A stretch of 64,000 nt of DNA from Lachnospiraceae bacterium (GTDB lineage: Bacteria; Bacillota; Clostridia; Lachnospirales; Lachnospiraceae). The stretch covers positions 186,001 through 250,000 of the forward strand of contig CAJTEY010000001.1 in assembly GCA_910575775.1 (NCBI GenBank), read 5' to 3'. Positions 9,258-18,490 of the stretch are shown piece by piece (position 1 is the first letter of the stretch; each line of letters opens with the position of its first letter). The position numbers and the translations under genes were made by a program. The notes beneath the pieces were generated by a model. The model was not told the origin of the DNA and did no database searches. It saw only the letters and a list, made by a program, of their open reading frames with translations.

Positions 9258-10247
9258 CTACAGGCGGATTTTATACCATATATTGCGCCACAGCTCCCAC
9301 TGTATCACCAGATAGGCCGCCAGCCGTTTCCGGGAAAAGGGCACCCGTCTTTTTTTTCCCTGTAAAGAACAGCACAGGCGGATCCCTTTCCGGGTTCCCT
9401 TCCACCAGCTTCCGCCAAGCCCTTTCCGGCAGTAGAAGAGGAGTTTTAGCACAAAGCCCACCAGCAAAAACGGCAGATTAATCAGAATCTGCGCGGGGGG
9501 CATATTTTTGTACACCACATAAACGCTGTTTGCGGCGGTGAGCTCCGCCTTAAACGCATTGTAACGGGAACCTGTGGATGCGCTGCCTGCATGATACACC
9601 ACCGCCTCCGGCACATAGAGGTTCCTGTAGCCGAACAGCTTTGCCCGGTAGCCAAGATCCACGTCCTCCAGGTAGGCGAAATGGTTTTCGTCCAGCATGC
9701 CGGTCTCTCCGAGAATACTGCGGCGGTAGATACAGGCTCCTCCGCAGGCGGAAAAGATCTCCCTCTGCCTGTTGTAACGTTGTGCGGGCTTGTCCTTTCC
9801 TGCGGCAAAGGCCCAGCCCAGCGCGCAGTAATAGTCTCCCGCATCGTCGATCAGCTCGGGCCGGCGCATGTTCACCATCTTTGCCGCCCCGGAAAAGACT
9901 CTCGCGTCCTTCTCAAGGGCCGCCTCCAGCGCACGCACAAAGCCGGGTCTGACCGTGGTATCGTTGTTTAACAAAATAACATACGCTGTGTCGCTGGCTT
10001 CCATGCCCCGGTTAACCGCCGTGCAGAAGCCAGAGTTTTTCTCCAGTGCGATCATCCGCGCACCGGGAAACTTCTCCTGCACCAGTTGTCTGCTGCCGTC
10101 CGTGGAACCGTTGTCCACCACAATCACCCGGGCAGGCTCGTCCGCCAGGGATGCCAGGCAGTTCTCGATATAGTTGATACCGTTAAAGTTCGGAATAACA
10201 ATTGTAGAACGGATTCCACCATCCCTCCCCGCTATTTCCTCTGACAT
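9258..10247 (-). CDS. GT2 family glycosyltransferase
   Basis: Single-domain GT-A transferase, 329 aa from the ATG at 10247, which has AAGGAG about 8 nt upstream; an in-frame ATG at 10322 lacks such a site. It begins with TIVIPNFNG, has VVDNGSTDGS, a LLNNDTTV metal-binding motif and the late AYLEDVDLGYRAKLFG motif typical of rhamnosyl/WcaA-type GT2 enzymes. The C-terminal 60 residues hold a hydrophobic segment and a basic tail, suggesting peripheral membrane attachment. It follows the neighbouring GT (10342-11769) on the same strand with a short gap. Donor and linkage unknown. Confidence 0.85.
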   Translation of the reverse strand: MSEEIAGRDGGIRSTIVIPNFNGINYIENCLASLADEPARVIVVDNGSTDGSRQLVQEKFPGARMIALEKNSGFCTAVNRGMEASDTAYVILLNNDTTVRPGFVRALEAALEKDARVFSGAAKMVNMRRPELIDDAGDYYCALGWAFAAGKDKPAQRYNRQREIFSACGGACIYRRSILGETGMLDENHFAYLEDVDLGYRAKLFGYRNLYVPEAVVYHAGSASTGSRYNAFKAELTAANSVYVVYKNMPPAQILINLPFLLVGFVLKLLFYCRKGLGGSWWKGTRKGIRLCCSLQGKKRRVPFSRKRLAAYLVIQWELWRNIWYKIRL

Positions 10248-10341
10248 GCTCTTTCTCCTTACCGTCCGCGTCGGTTTCTTATTTGTCCGTCCCATAAGAC
10301 ATACGTAGAACGCAGGCTTCACGCATTCGCGCGCAGCGCCT

Positions 10342-11769
10342 TCACAGGCGGATTGTGATCCCGGGATCCCACACGACCAGATAGCCTTCCCGGCGCACCG
10401 CTTCTCCTAACGCCATGCCCAGCTTTCGATATCCCGCCTCGTCACAGGTCAGTCCCGCCACATCCGCGATGCGGATTTCTCTCGTCTTCCTCCCACGCCC
10501 CTCCTTCACCCGGAGCGTTTTCTCCCGGTAAGGCAGTCCCGTGATCTCCGTAAATAACGGCCGCAATTCTTTCTGCAGCCTCATACAACGGATGTCCACC
10601 GCAGCACAGTTCTGTCTCAGCACCGCAAGATGCGTGCTCCCTCCTGTAAAGCGGGCCGGCAGTCCTTTATACAGACACTGCCCCTCCTTATCATAACCAC
10701 CCGCAAAAACACGTCCCTTTTCGTCGAGAATCCGTCCGCCCACTATGCCCGCGTCCCGCCTCACTGTCAGCAGATCCGGCTCATAGACAATGCGGTAAAA
10801 ACCCAGATGCAGACTGTGCTCCACCTGTGCGAGAAACCCTCTTCTTTTGCAGAAGTCTGCAAGGGCACGCCGTCCCGCCTCGTAAGCGTAAGTTTTGCTG
10901 CCCGTGTTAAGCGCCGTGGAATCCCTGTGGGAGCGCCAGTGATAGAGCACTTTCGGGATGTGACAGATACGAGCCTGATCCGGGACAATCGCATCCTCCG
11001 GCCAGAGACTGTCCACAATCCGTAACACCAGGTCGTAGTCCTGCGCGCCGTCATAGTCCCCGCGCAGTTTCAAGCGTTTCAACACCCCCGCCTCCACCGC
11101 CGTAAAATGGCAGATATAGTTGTTTGATAAAATTAAATCCAGGTTAAACTTTTTCTTTTTATTAGGAAATACAAAGGTTTGCGCCGCCTCATCGTACTTG
11201 TCCTCATCTGAGTACAGAAGAACGGGCGGGCATCCCTCCTGTCTGCCCCGGTGCACACAGCAGGCCATCTCATATAACGCATCAGGTGTTATGAAATCAT
11301 CATGATCGAGAAGGGCAATGTAATCTCCCCCCGCCAGTCCAATTCCTGCATTGGTGTTCTCCGCAATGCCCTGGTTCTCTGAAAGGCGGCTGTAGCGTAT
11401 CCGCAGATCTCTGGTCTCATGAATGATCTGCCGCACCACACGCTCCACGGCTGCGCCTGCGCCCGCATCCATGATAAGCAGCTCCCAGTGCGGATAGCTC
11501 TGTGCCTGCACAGAGGCAATCATTTCACGCAGGTACGCCTCCGCCGTCTCATATGCGGGCACGACAATGCTGAACAGATACGGATAATCCGCCGTCTCCT
11601 GTCTCTGCCTGGCAAGTGTATGTGCGTCTGGAAGCAGATACCGGTAATCCGCTTTTCTCTCCTCCTGCACACGTTCCGCCGCTGCATAGAAAGTGCCCGC
11701 CAGTCCGTTCTTCTTTAAATAATTCACTGTTTTTCTCACATTGTCGATTCTCAGTATCCGATTTCCCAC
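10342..11769 (-). CDS. GT2 family glycosyltransferase with N-terminal helical extension
   Basis: 475-aa glycosyltransferase. The N-terminal ~70 residues are a helical extension; the GT-A domain starts at FSIVVPAYET and carries ALLDHDDFITPDAL (DxD-type metal site) and DYDLVLRIVD. About 150 further residues follow the GT-A core. The start is GTG at 11769 with AGGAG 8 nt upstream. It resembles the large rhamnan/capsule GTs also found at 13992 and 16094. It is immediately downstream of pgcA in transcription, separated by a stem-loop. Sugar specificity is not readable. Confidence 0.83.
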   Translation of the reverse strand: MGNRILRIDNVRKTVNYLKKNGLAGTFYAAAERVQEERKADYRYLLPDAHTLARQRQETADYPYLFSIVVPAYETAEAYLREMIASVQAQSYPHWELLIMDAGAGAAVERVVRQIIHETRDLRIRYSRLSENQGIAENTNAGIGLAGGDYIALLDHDDFITPDALYEMACCVHRGRQEGCPPVLLYSDEDKYDEAAQTFVFPNKKKKFNLDLILSNNYICHFTAVEAGVLKRLKLRGDYDGAQDYDLVLRIVDSLWPEDAIVPDQARICHIPKVLYHWRSHRDSTALNTGSKTYAYEAGRRALADFCKRRGFLAQVEHSLHLGFYRIVYEPDLLTVRRDAGIVGGRILDEKGRVFAGGYDKEGQCLYKGLPARFTGGSTHLAVLRQNCAAVDIRCMRLQKELRPLFTEITGLPYREKTLRVKEGRGRKTREIRIADVAGLTCDEAGYRKLGMALGEAVRREGYLVVWDPGITIRL

Positions 11770-11883
11770 TGCAGCATCTCCTGTTTTATTCTCTGTTTCA
11801 GCCGGGGAATCTCTCCCTGCCCGTCGTCCCGCCCCATGCCGCGCATACGGCGTTATGCTTTTGCAGGCGCGTGCATATAGGCA

Positions 11884-11915
11884 GACCGCCCCGCACTTGC
11901 CATGCCGGGGCGGCC
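11884..11915 (-). terminator. GC-rich stem-loop after pgcA
   Basis: Ten-bp GC-rich stem (11884-11893 with 11906-11915, one G-U on the minus strand), 15 nt past the pgcA stop. An A-rich run lies 5' on the minus strand and T residues are sparse 3', so termination is uncertain. Confidence 0.5.
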
Positions 11916-11929
11916 TTTTCTTCTTAAAA

Positions 11930-13651
11930 TCAGATGTTCTTCTTGACTTCTTCCGTCAGTCTGTCAAGTCTCGCCTGGGCATCTTCAAGGCTTGTGCCCT
12001 TTACACCCATGTAGAACTTGATCTTCGGCTCCGTGCCGGAAGGTCTTGCACAGCACCAGGAGTCATTCGTCAGATCAAAATAGAGAACGTTGGACTTCGG
12101 CAGCCCGGTTTCTCCCGCCTCGCCCGTCTCCAGATTCAGCGTCTTTCCTGTATCATAATCCCTGAATTCCTTCACCGTCAGCTCGCCAAAGCTCTTAGGC
12201 GGATTCTGGCGCAGCTTGTTCATCAGCTCCTCGATCTCCTTCGCGCCCTCAACGCCCTTCTTGGTGATAGAATACTGGCTCTCTTTGTAGTAACCGTACT
12301 TCTCATAGAGGCTGATCATCTGATCCCAGACGGTTCTTCCGTTCTTCTTGCACCATGCCGCCATCTCGCACAGACACATTACCGCCACAATGGCGTCCTT
12401 ATCCCTGGCGTGGGTGCCTGCCAGACAGCCGTAGCTCTCCTCCAGGCCGAACACATAGTTGTTGGAGCCGGTCTGCTCAAAGAGTTTGATCTGCTCACCG
12501 ATAAACTTAAAGCCTGTCAGCACCTCAATGAATCTGGCCTTATAATCCTCCGTGATCGCACGCGCCATGTTGGTGGTCACAATCGTGGTCACAAGAGCCG
12601 GATTCTCAGGCATCTTTCCTGCAGCCGTCCGCTCTCTCAGAATGTATTCCGCAATCAGCATGCCTGACATGTTGCCCGTGAAAGGCACATATTCGCCGGA
12701 CTTGGTGTCCAGTGCGTAGATGCCGAGTCTGTCTGCATCGGGATCCGTTGCCAGAACGATATCGGCGTTTTTCTCCTTCGCCAGCTTCAGTGCGAGGGTG
12801 AATGCCTTGGGATCTTCCGGGTTGGGGTACTCAAGCGTCGTGAAGTCGGGATCGGGCATCTCCTGTTCGGGCACAACGTATACGTTCTTAAAGCCAAGCT
12901 CGGAGAGAATCCGCCTTACAGGCACATTGCCCGTGCCGTTAAAGGGCGAATAAACAATCTTCATATCCTCCGCCATCTCCTCAATCACTTCGGGATGGAT
13001 AATCTGCTTTTTCAGCTCCGCCATGTACTTGTCGTCGATCTCTTTGCCGATGACCACATAGAGGCCGGCTTTTTTCGCTTCCTCCTTGTCCATTGTCTTC
13101 ACGGTATGATAATCGGTCACGTTGTTGACTTCCTCAATGATCTCCACATCCTTGGGAGCCGTAACCTGTGCGCCATCCTCCCAGTAACACTTGTAGCCGT
13201 TATACTCCGGCGGATTATGGCTGGCCGTAATCACAATGCCGGAAATGCAGCCCAGCTCCCTGAGCGCAAAGGATAACTCGGGCGTAGGCCTGAGCGCGTC
13301 AAATACATATGCCTTGATGCCGTTGGCCGCAAGGCACAGAGCCGCCTCATCTGCAAATTCGGGAGACATCCTTCTGGAATCGTAGGCAATCGCCACACCC
13401 TTCTCCTCACCGCCCTGTTTCTTTATGTAATTAGCCAGACCCTGCGTTGCTTTGCGCACCGTGTAGATATTCATACGGTTCGTGCCCGCGCCGATCACGC
13501 CGCGCAGCCCTCCCGTACCGAAAGCAAGTTCCTTGTAAAAACGGTCCTCAATTTCCTTCTCGTCATTTCTGATCGCCAGAAGCTCCTGCTTCGTCCCCTC
13601 ATCAAAGTAGGAATCCTCCAGCCAGAATTCAAACTGCTCTTTGTAGCCCAT
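11930..13651 (-). CDS. pgcA: Phosphoglucomutase/phosphomannomutase (alpha-D-phosphohexomutase)
   Basis: Interconverts glucose-6-phosphate and glucose-1-phosphate, feeding RmlA and UDP-glucose synthesis. The 573-aa length fits the long PgcA-type Firmicute mutase. Catalytic phosphoserine S144 is in TASHNPPEYNGYK, the Mg loop is DPDADRLG (D303, D305, D307), and the phosphate-binding RPSGTEPKIKFY motif is near the end. AAGGAGGG precedes the ATG. It is transcribed behind a strong promoter at 13894-13922 together with the small frameshifted gene. The name pgcA is by family architecture; mannose activity cannot be excluded. Confidence 0.93.
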   Translation of the reverse strand: MGYKEQFEFWLEDSYFDEGTKQELLAIRNDEKEIEDRFYKELAFGTGGLRGVIGAGTNRMNIYTVRKATQGLANYIKKQGGEEKGVAIAYDSRRMSPEFADEAALCLAANGIKAYVFDALRPTPELSFALRELGCISGIVITASHNPPEYNGYKCYWEDGAQVTAPKDVEIIEEVNNVTDYHTVKTMDKEEAKKAGLYVVIGKEIDDKYMAELKKQIIHPEVIEEMAEDMKIVYSPFNGTGNVPVRRILSELGFKNVYVVPEQEMPDPDFTTLEYPNPEDPKAFTLALKLAKEKNADIVLATDPDADRLGIYALDTKSGEYVPFTGNMSGMLIAEYILRERTAAGKMPENPALVTTIVTTNMARAITEDYKARFIEVLTGFKFIGEQIKLFEQTGSNNYVFGLEESYGCLAGTHARDKDAIVAVMCLCEMAAWCKKNGRTVWDQMISLYEKYGYYKESQYSITKKGVEGAKEIEELMNKLRQNPPKSFGELTVKEFRDYDTGKTLNLETGEAGETGLPKSNVLYFDLTNDSWCCARPSGTEPKIKFYMGVKGTSLEDAQARLDRLTEEVKKNI

Positions 13652-13695
13652 TTTGAAACCCTCCTTAATATTATTTTATAAAAATCGTATACAGA

Positions 13696-13856
13696 TTACT
13701 TCTGATCCTTTGCCACCGCTATTTTATCTAAAAGTTCCACGATCTCATCTGTTGTGTGCTCCTTTTATCTCCCTGTGTAAAAAGCAGTCTTAATTCATAA
13801 AGTGTAGACATTTTCACACTCTGCATCTCTTTTTCAGTTATACCAGTAACCCCCAT
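13696..13856 (-). pseudogene. Small gene with a -1 frame disruption
   Basis: An AGAGGAGG site and ATG at 13856 open a 42-codon frame (MGVTGITEKEMQSVKMS...) ending at 13728. In the -1 frame, from the run AAAA at about 13765, the sequence continues as KEHTTDEIVELLDKIAVAKDQK and stops at 13696-13698. One extra A would join the parts into a ~54-residue soluble acidic/basic protein with a helical C-terminus. It lies 37 nt behind an excellent promoter and just ahead of pgcA. It is either a recent single-base deletion, a base-call error in a homopolymer, or a programmed -1 shift. No family recognised. Confidence 0.55.
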
Positions 13857-13893
13857 ATTGATTCCTCCTCTCGGATTGACCGCCCTTACAAAG

Positions 13894-13922
13894 ATTATAG
13901 TAAAAGCGGATGCTTCGGTCAA
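13894..13922 (-). promoter_or_regulatory. Strong sigma-A promoter for the small gene and pgcA
   Basis: TTGACC (13917-13922), 17-nt spacer, TATAAT (13894-13899), followed by a ~37-nt leader and an AGGAGG site at the small gene. Confidence 0.85.
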
Positions 13923-13991
13923 GGTATTTCGGCTTGCACATATTGCCTGCCACAATAACTTTTCACACCGCGCCATGCACCTGCCGTATGT

Positions 13992-16016
13992 TTATTTTTC
14001 CACTTTCAGCGCAAAATCACTGCGGTCAAGCGAGAAATTGGGATTATAGTAGGGATCTCCCTGCTCCAGCAGTTCCTTCCACCGCTCCCTGAAGAGCGCC
14101 GACTCCTTCTCGTAGCGCTCGGCACCCGCGCCTGTCAGGTCTGTTCCTCTGGACGCCGACTCATAGTGATAGAGCTCCGCAAACGGGGTGAAAACATTGA
14201 CCCGCCCGGCCTTCCATGCGCGGACGCAAAGATCCACGTCATTCAAAGCCACGGCAAAGGCCTCATCCAGCCCGCCAAGCTCCTCGTAGAGAGCCTTGCG
14301 CATCATCAGGCATGCCCCCGTCACCGCCATCACGTTCTGCGCATAGCAGAGCCGCCCCATATAGCCAAGATTGCGGTGATCCACCCGGTAATGGCTGTGT
14401 CCTGCCGTCCGGTGCGCCCCAAGCCCAAGCACCACGCCTGCATGCTGGATCGTTCTGTCCTCGTAGTAGAGCTTCGCACCGACCGCTCCCACATCCTTTC
14501 TCTGGGCATACATCAGCAGCTCTTCGATCCAGTCCGGCGTTATGACACTCGTGTCGTTATTCAGAAGAAGTACATATTCGCCCTCCGCCTTAGAAACGCC
14601 CAGATTGTTGATTTTTGAATAGTTAAACTCCCCCTTATAGGTGATAACACGAACCGCCGGATTCTCCTGTATTTTGTTATAATATGCAGCGATCTCCTCC
14701 GAGACGCTGTTGTTTTCCACCACAATAATCTCATAATTGTCATAAGTGCTGCGCTCCAATATGGAGGTAATACAGCGCGTCAGATCCTCCAGATGTTCCT
14801 TGTTCGGAATCACGATGGACACCTTCGGATTCCCCAGAATCTCGTATTTAATCTGGAAAATGGTCTCAAATGCCTTCGTGGAAGTAATCTCAAAGTTTTT
14901 AAAACCCTGCGACGTCAGATGGGCCGCCACCGCTCCCTTTGCCGCCTCGATGGCATAGCTCTTCGCACTGATGTCGGAGGCCACACTGCCCGCGTGGGAC
15001 CGCCAGTAGTACATCAGCTTTGGCACGTGCACCACACACTTTGCACGGGCGGTGAGGCGCAGTATCATGTCATGGTCCTGGCTGCCGTCAAACTCGGAGC
15101 GGAACAGTTCCGTCCCGCCCAGAAGCCGTCTCGCAAAAGCACTGAAATGGCAGATGTAGTTGTTCGCCCGCAGATTGTCCGGCGCATAATCCGGCTTAAA
15201 ATGCAGGGTAATCATGTCGTCTACGGTTCCGCTGCCCTTGAATGTGGCTTCGTCACAGTAAATATAATCCGCCCCTTTCTCGCAGATCACCTTCATATAT
15301 TCATAGAGAACGCAGGGGTGCAATACATCGTCATGGTCAAAAAGCGCGATATAATTCCCCGAGGACATGGCCAGGCAAGCGTTGGTGTTGCCGGATATAC
15401 CCTCGTTTTTGGACAATTTTTTATACAGGATCCGGCAATAGAGACTGCTGCTTGGCCGCAGATACTGTTTATCCTTCTCCATGTATTCCCGGCAGATCTG
15501 CTCCACATAAGCATGCTCCTCATCGGAACCGTCCGCCAGACACAGTTCCCAACCCTCGTAAGTCTGATTCATGACGGATTCTATCGCCTGCCGCAGAAAT
15601 TTCTCGGGCGTGTTGTAGAGCGGTATCAGAATACTGAATTTGACCTCCCTGTTGAACTTATAGAGACGCTGTCTCGCCGCCTCCTCAATCTCTGGAAAGC
15701 TGGCCGATCCATGCTGCTCTCTGGCCTGCCGCTCAATCATCTTGGCATTCAGCTTGCGGGCGATCCCCTTCAGGTTCCCGTAGCAGCCAAGACGCTCCTT
15801 GAGCCGTGCAGCCTTGTGAAACAGCGTACGAAGCGGCCTGGACATGCGCCAGAGCAGGCTTCCCTTGATTTTGGCAAGCTTCTCCTCCGTCTGCGCCCTG
15901 TTATGCTCCGCCTCCGCCAGTTTTCCCGTAAGTGCGCGTCCCCGGCGTTTCTCTCTCTCATAGGCGTCCTTACAAACGCGGAGCTCCTCTGTCTCCGTCA
16001 TCCCTTTCCTATCCAT
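13992..16016 (-). CDS. Two-domain GT2 glycosyltransferase with N-terminal coiled coil
   Basis: 674 aa from the ATG at 16016 (AAGGGA upstream; the ATG at 16034 has none). Residues ~10-60 are heptad-rich coiled coil, followed by LLWRMSRPLRTLF. First GT-A domain from about 135 (FSILIPLYNTPEK, ALFDHDDVLHP); second from about 395 (KVSIVIPNKEHLEDL, LLNNDTSVITPDW, VALNDVDLCVRAW). Both domains keep acidic metal motifs, so the enzyme could add two different linkages, as in bifunctional polymerases of capsules and O-antigens. It is the last gene of the rmlB unit, behind a terminator-like hairpin at 16039-16079. Confidence 0.87.
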   Translation of the reverse strand: MDRKGMTETEELRVCKDAYEREKRRGRALTGKLAEAEHNRAQTEEKLAKIKGSLLWRMSRPLRTLFHKAARLKERLGCYGNLKGIARKLNAKMIERQAREQHGSASFPEIEEAARQRLYKFNREVKFSILIPLYNTPEKFLRQAIESVMNQTYEGWELCLADGSDEEHAYVEQICREYMEKDKQYLRPSSSLYCRILYKKLSKNEGISGNTNACLAMSSGNYIALFDHDDVLHPCVLYEYMKVICEKGADYIYCDEATFKGSGTVDDMITLHFKPDYAPDNLRANNYICHFSAFARRLLGGTELFRSEFDGSQDHDMILRLTARAKCVVHVPKLMYYWRSHAGSVASDISAKSYAIEAAKGAVAAHLTSQGFKNFEITSTKAFETIFQIKYEILGNPKVSIVIPNKEHLEDLTRCITSILERSTYDNYEIIVVENNSVSEEIAAYYNKIQENPAVRVITYKGEFNYSKINNLGVSKAEGEYVLLLNNDTSVITPDWIEELLMYAQRKDVGAVGAKLYYEDRTIQHAGVVLGLGAHRTAGHSHYRVDHRNLGYMGRLCYAQNVMAVTGACLMMRKALYEELGGLDEAFAVALNDVDLCVRAWKAGRVNVFTPFAELYHYESASRGTDLTGAGAERYEKESALFRERWKELLEQGDPYYNPNFSLDRSDFALKVEK

Positions 16017-16038
16017 ATCTTCCCTTTCTGTCATACAG

Positions 16039-16079
16039 AAAAACTTAACGCTTCCAGGCCGGCTTTGCCAGCCCGGAAG
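16039..16079 (-). terminator. Intra-operon terminator or attenuator
   Basis: Thirteen-bp stem (16051-16063 with 16067-16079, two G-U pairs on the minus strand, AAA loop) followed on the minus strand by CGTTAAG and TTTTT. It lies between the stop of the 798-aa GT and the start of the 674-aa GT, so could reduce expression of the last enzyme. Confidence 0.6.
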
Positions 16080-16093
16080 TTCTTTTCGCGTTT

Positions 16094-18490
16094 TTACACT
16101 GTCAGCGTTCGTTCAGACCAGTCCACGAAAGACAGCCCCGGCTCCGTCTCACTCACCGCTTCCGTCTCCGCCAGCATACCGACCCGGTACTCTCCCTGCG
16201 CCAGTTCCTCCCGCCGCAGCCGCAGTACAAAGCCGGCCAGCCCGATATGTTTCTCCTGCGGCAGAATTTCCTCCACATCCGTCCTGTGCCAGTCTGCCGG
16301 AACTGCCAGATAGCCTGCCCCGTCCGTTCTCTGTAAAATTACTTTTCTTTCAAAGGCCGCGTTATCGGCGCCGGAAACATAGCTCCATCCCATAATCCAC
16401 AGGATATCCGGCTCATCAGCCAGTATCTTATGCTGGGGGCCGGCCAGATCCGTCGTCAGCCGCAGTGCACCCTTCCCTGCCCTTTTCACCAGTTTACGCA
16501 TGGCCGTTTTTGGCAGAAATACCGCCTCCTGCGTACAGAGATGATCCTCGTGCGGAAGCTTATAATTGCACACATAATTTGACGTATTGTCTATCAGATC
16601 CTTGTGATAAAAAGGATCCGTCCCCCGAAACTGCGGATGCTTTCCGTAAAGCGTCTCCTTCTCGGCAAGCAGTCTCTCCCATTTTCCCTCATTCTGCTCA
16701 TCCAGTCCACGGCTCAAAGACTCATGGTGGCAGAGAATCACATCATTTCTCTGTACATTAACATAGCCCGCCTCCAGCAGCTTGAAACAGAAATCCACAT
16801 CATTGTAGGCTATCGGCAGACTCTCATCCAGACCGCCTACCCTCTCGTATTTTTGCCGCGACACCATCAGACAGGCCGCCGTCACCGCCGCCACATTGTA
16901 AGTGACCCGGTTTCTCCCGAAATAGTAATCCTCCTCGTCCGGAAAGGTAACCAGCTTGTGGGAGGGTCCGATTTTCAGATTTGTAACGCCGGCGTGCTGG
17001 ATCTTCTCCGTACCCGCATACCACAGCTTCGCCCCTACGGCTCCCACATGGGGCAGAAGCGCCTGTCCCGCCATACGTTCCAGCCAGCTCCCCTCAATGA
17101 TCTCTATATCATCATTCATCAGAAGAAGCAGGTCTCCCTTTGCCTTCTTCTCTCCCAGATTGCACATTTTGGAGAAATGAAAGGGCATCGGCTCATAAAT
17201 ATAAGTAAAGCCGTAAACTTTCTGCAGCGCCTCCATTTTTTCCCTGTTCTCCTCGCTGCTTCCATTGTCCACCACAATCCACTCATAATAGCGGTACTGC
17301 GTCTTATTCCTAAAGGAACGAAGGCATTTTTCCAGCACTTCGGGGTGGTCTTTGGAGGGAATGATCACGGACACCACACGGTGCGGCGCAATCGCCGTAT
17401 TTTCACTGCCTGACCGGGTGCAGCGCTCCGTGCCTGAAACGGAAGTGTCGTAGAGCAGATGGTAAATATCCGGGTCTGCTCCCTGCCGCAGCACGCCGCG
17501 GCCGCCTCTGCGCATCAGCATGTCTTCCTTGAGCGTCACATATTTGGAGGAAGCGCCCGTCAGAAAACGGCCCTCTGAAAGCTCCTTTTTCAGACTCTCC
17601 TGGACAAGAGCAAACTGCTCCCGGGGCGAAACAGCCTGTCCCATTCCGACAGCATTTCTCTCAGGCAGATCGTATCTTCTATGGTATAGAATGGAATCCA
17701 GATGCCCGATAGCCTCTCTCCTCCTTCTGAAATACCCCTCCGAAAGTTCCTCAATCTTCTCCTCCAGCCGCAGGCAAAGCTCGTAAAAACCGAGATCGGG
17801 ATCCTTCATGCTCACCATACGGTAATTCATACTGTCAAGCACACTGACCCGGACAGCCACAAAATGCCCCCAGTACTGGAATGCAAGGAGGGTATCCGGG
17901 GAATACGCCGGCTTCAGCCATGGTTCCATCCGCTTCGACAGATCTTCCCAATAAAAATCTTCATCCGCGTATGCCAGAAGACATGCACTGTTTTTCGCAA
18001 AATAGCTCCGCACCTCGGAAAACACAAAAGGCGCCAGCAGACCGTCTCCGTAAGTCAGAATACAGACATCCGTCTTTGGCACTACAATCTCCCGGAATCC
18101 CTTTATCGCAATCGGTTCCGGCGGTTCTGTAACACCCGTATTTTTATTTTCATGCACCGCGATCCATTGCAGATAGGGGTTGGACTGCTGCCAGAGCGTC
18201 TCCTCGTACGCCTGCTTTCTCTCCTCTGAAGCCTGTATCTTTGACAGCTCCTCCTCCGATATCACAGTTCCTCTCATTCTGCGCACCGCACCCCGCAGGG
18301 GAGCCGACGCTTTGGCCGCTATCCGATACAACGGATTGGCACAGATGCGGTTCAGATTATCCTGCAGATCCGCCTGTTTTCTCTCCGCGTCCGCAATGCG
18401 TCCGGCCATCTGGGTATTTTTTTTTCGCTCCTCCTCGTAGGCAGCCATATAGTATGCCACCCAGTCATAGCGGTTTTTCTGAATGCTCAT
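16094..18490 (-). CDS. Large GT2 glycosyltransferase with degenerate first domain and beta-rich C-terminus
   Basis: 798 aa. A coiled-coil head (~15-60) and NPLYRIAAKASAPLRG segment mirror the neighbouring 674-aa GT. Residues ~130-280 look like a degenerate GT-A fold (CILTYGDG, YADEDFYWED) and the clear GT2 domain begins near 370 (VSVIIPSKDHPEVLEK, LLMNDDIEI, IAYNDVDFCFKLLEAG). The last ~110 residues form a predicted beta-sandwich-like region, similar in style to the C-terminus of the preceding methyltransferase/kinase. Its ATG overlaps the stop of that gene (TGATG), so the two are translationally coupled. Confidence 0.85.
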   Translation of the reverse strand: MSIQKNRYDWVAYYMAAYEEERKKNTQMAGRIADAERKQADLQDNLNRICANPLYRIAAKASAPLRGAVRRMRGTVISEEELSKIQASEERKQAYEETLWQQSNPYLQWIAVHENKNTGVTEPPEPIAIKGFREIVVPKTDVCILTYGDGLLAPFVFSEVRSYFAKNSACLLAYADEDFYWEDLSKRMEPWLKPAYSPDTLLAFQYWGHFVAVRVSVLDSMNYRMVSMKDPDLGFYELCLRLEEKIEELSEGYFRRRREAIGHLDSILYHRRYDLPERNAVGMGQAVSPREQFALVQESLKKELSEGRFLTGASSKYVTLKEDMLMRRGGRGVLRQGADPDIYHLLYDTSVSGTERCTRSGSENTAIAPHRVVSVIIPSKDHPEVLEKCLRSFRNKTQYRYYEWIVVDNGSSEENREKMEALQKVYGFTYIYEPMPFHFSKMCNLGEKKAKGDLLLLMNDDIEIIEGSWLERMAGQALLPHVGAVGAKLWYAGTEKIQHAGVTNLKIGPSHKLVTFPDEEDYYFGRNRVTYNVAAVTAACLMVSRQKYERVGGLDESLPIAYNDVDFCFKLLEAGYVNVQRNDVILCHHESLSRGLDEQNEGKWERLLAEKETLYGKHPQFRGTDPFYHKDLIDNTSNYVCNYKLPHEDHLCTQEAVFLPKTAMRKLVKRAGKGALRLTTDLAGPQHKILADEPDILWIMGWSYVSGADNAAFERKVILQRTDGAGYLAVPADWHRTDVEEILPQEKHIGLAGFVLRLRREELAQGEYRVGMLAETEAVSETEPGLSFVDWSERTLTV

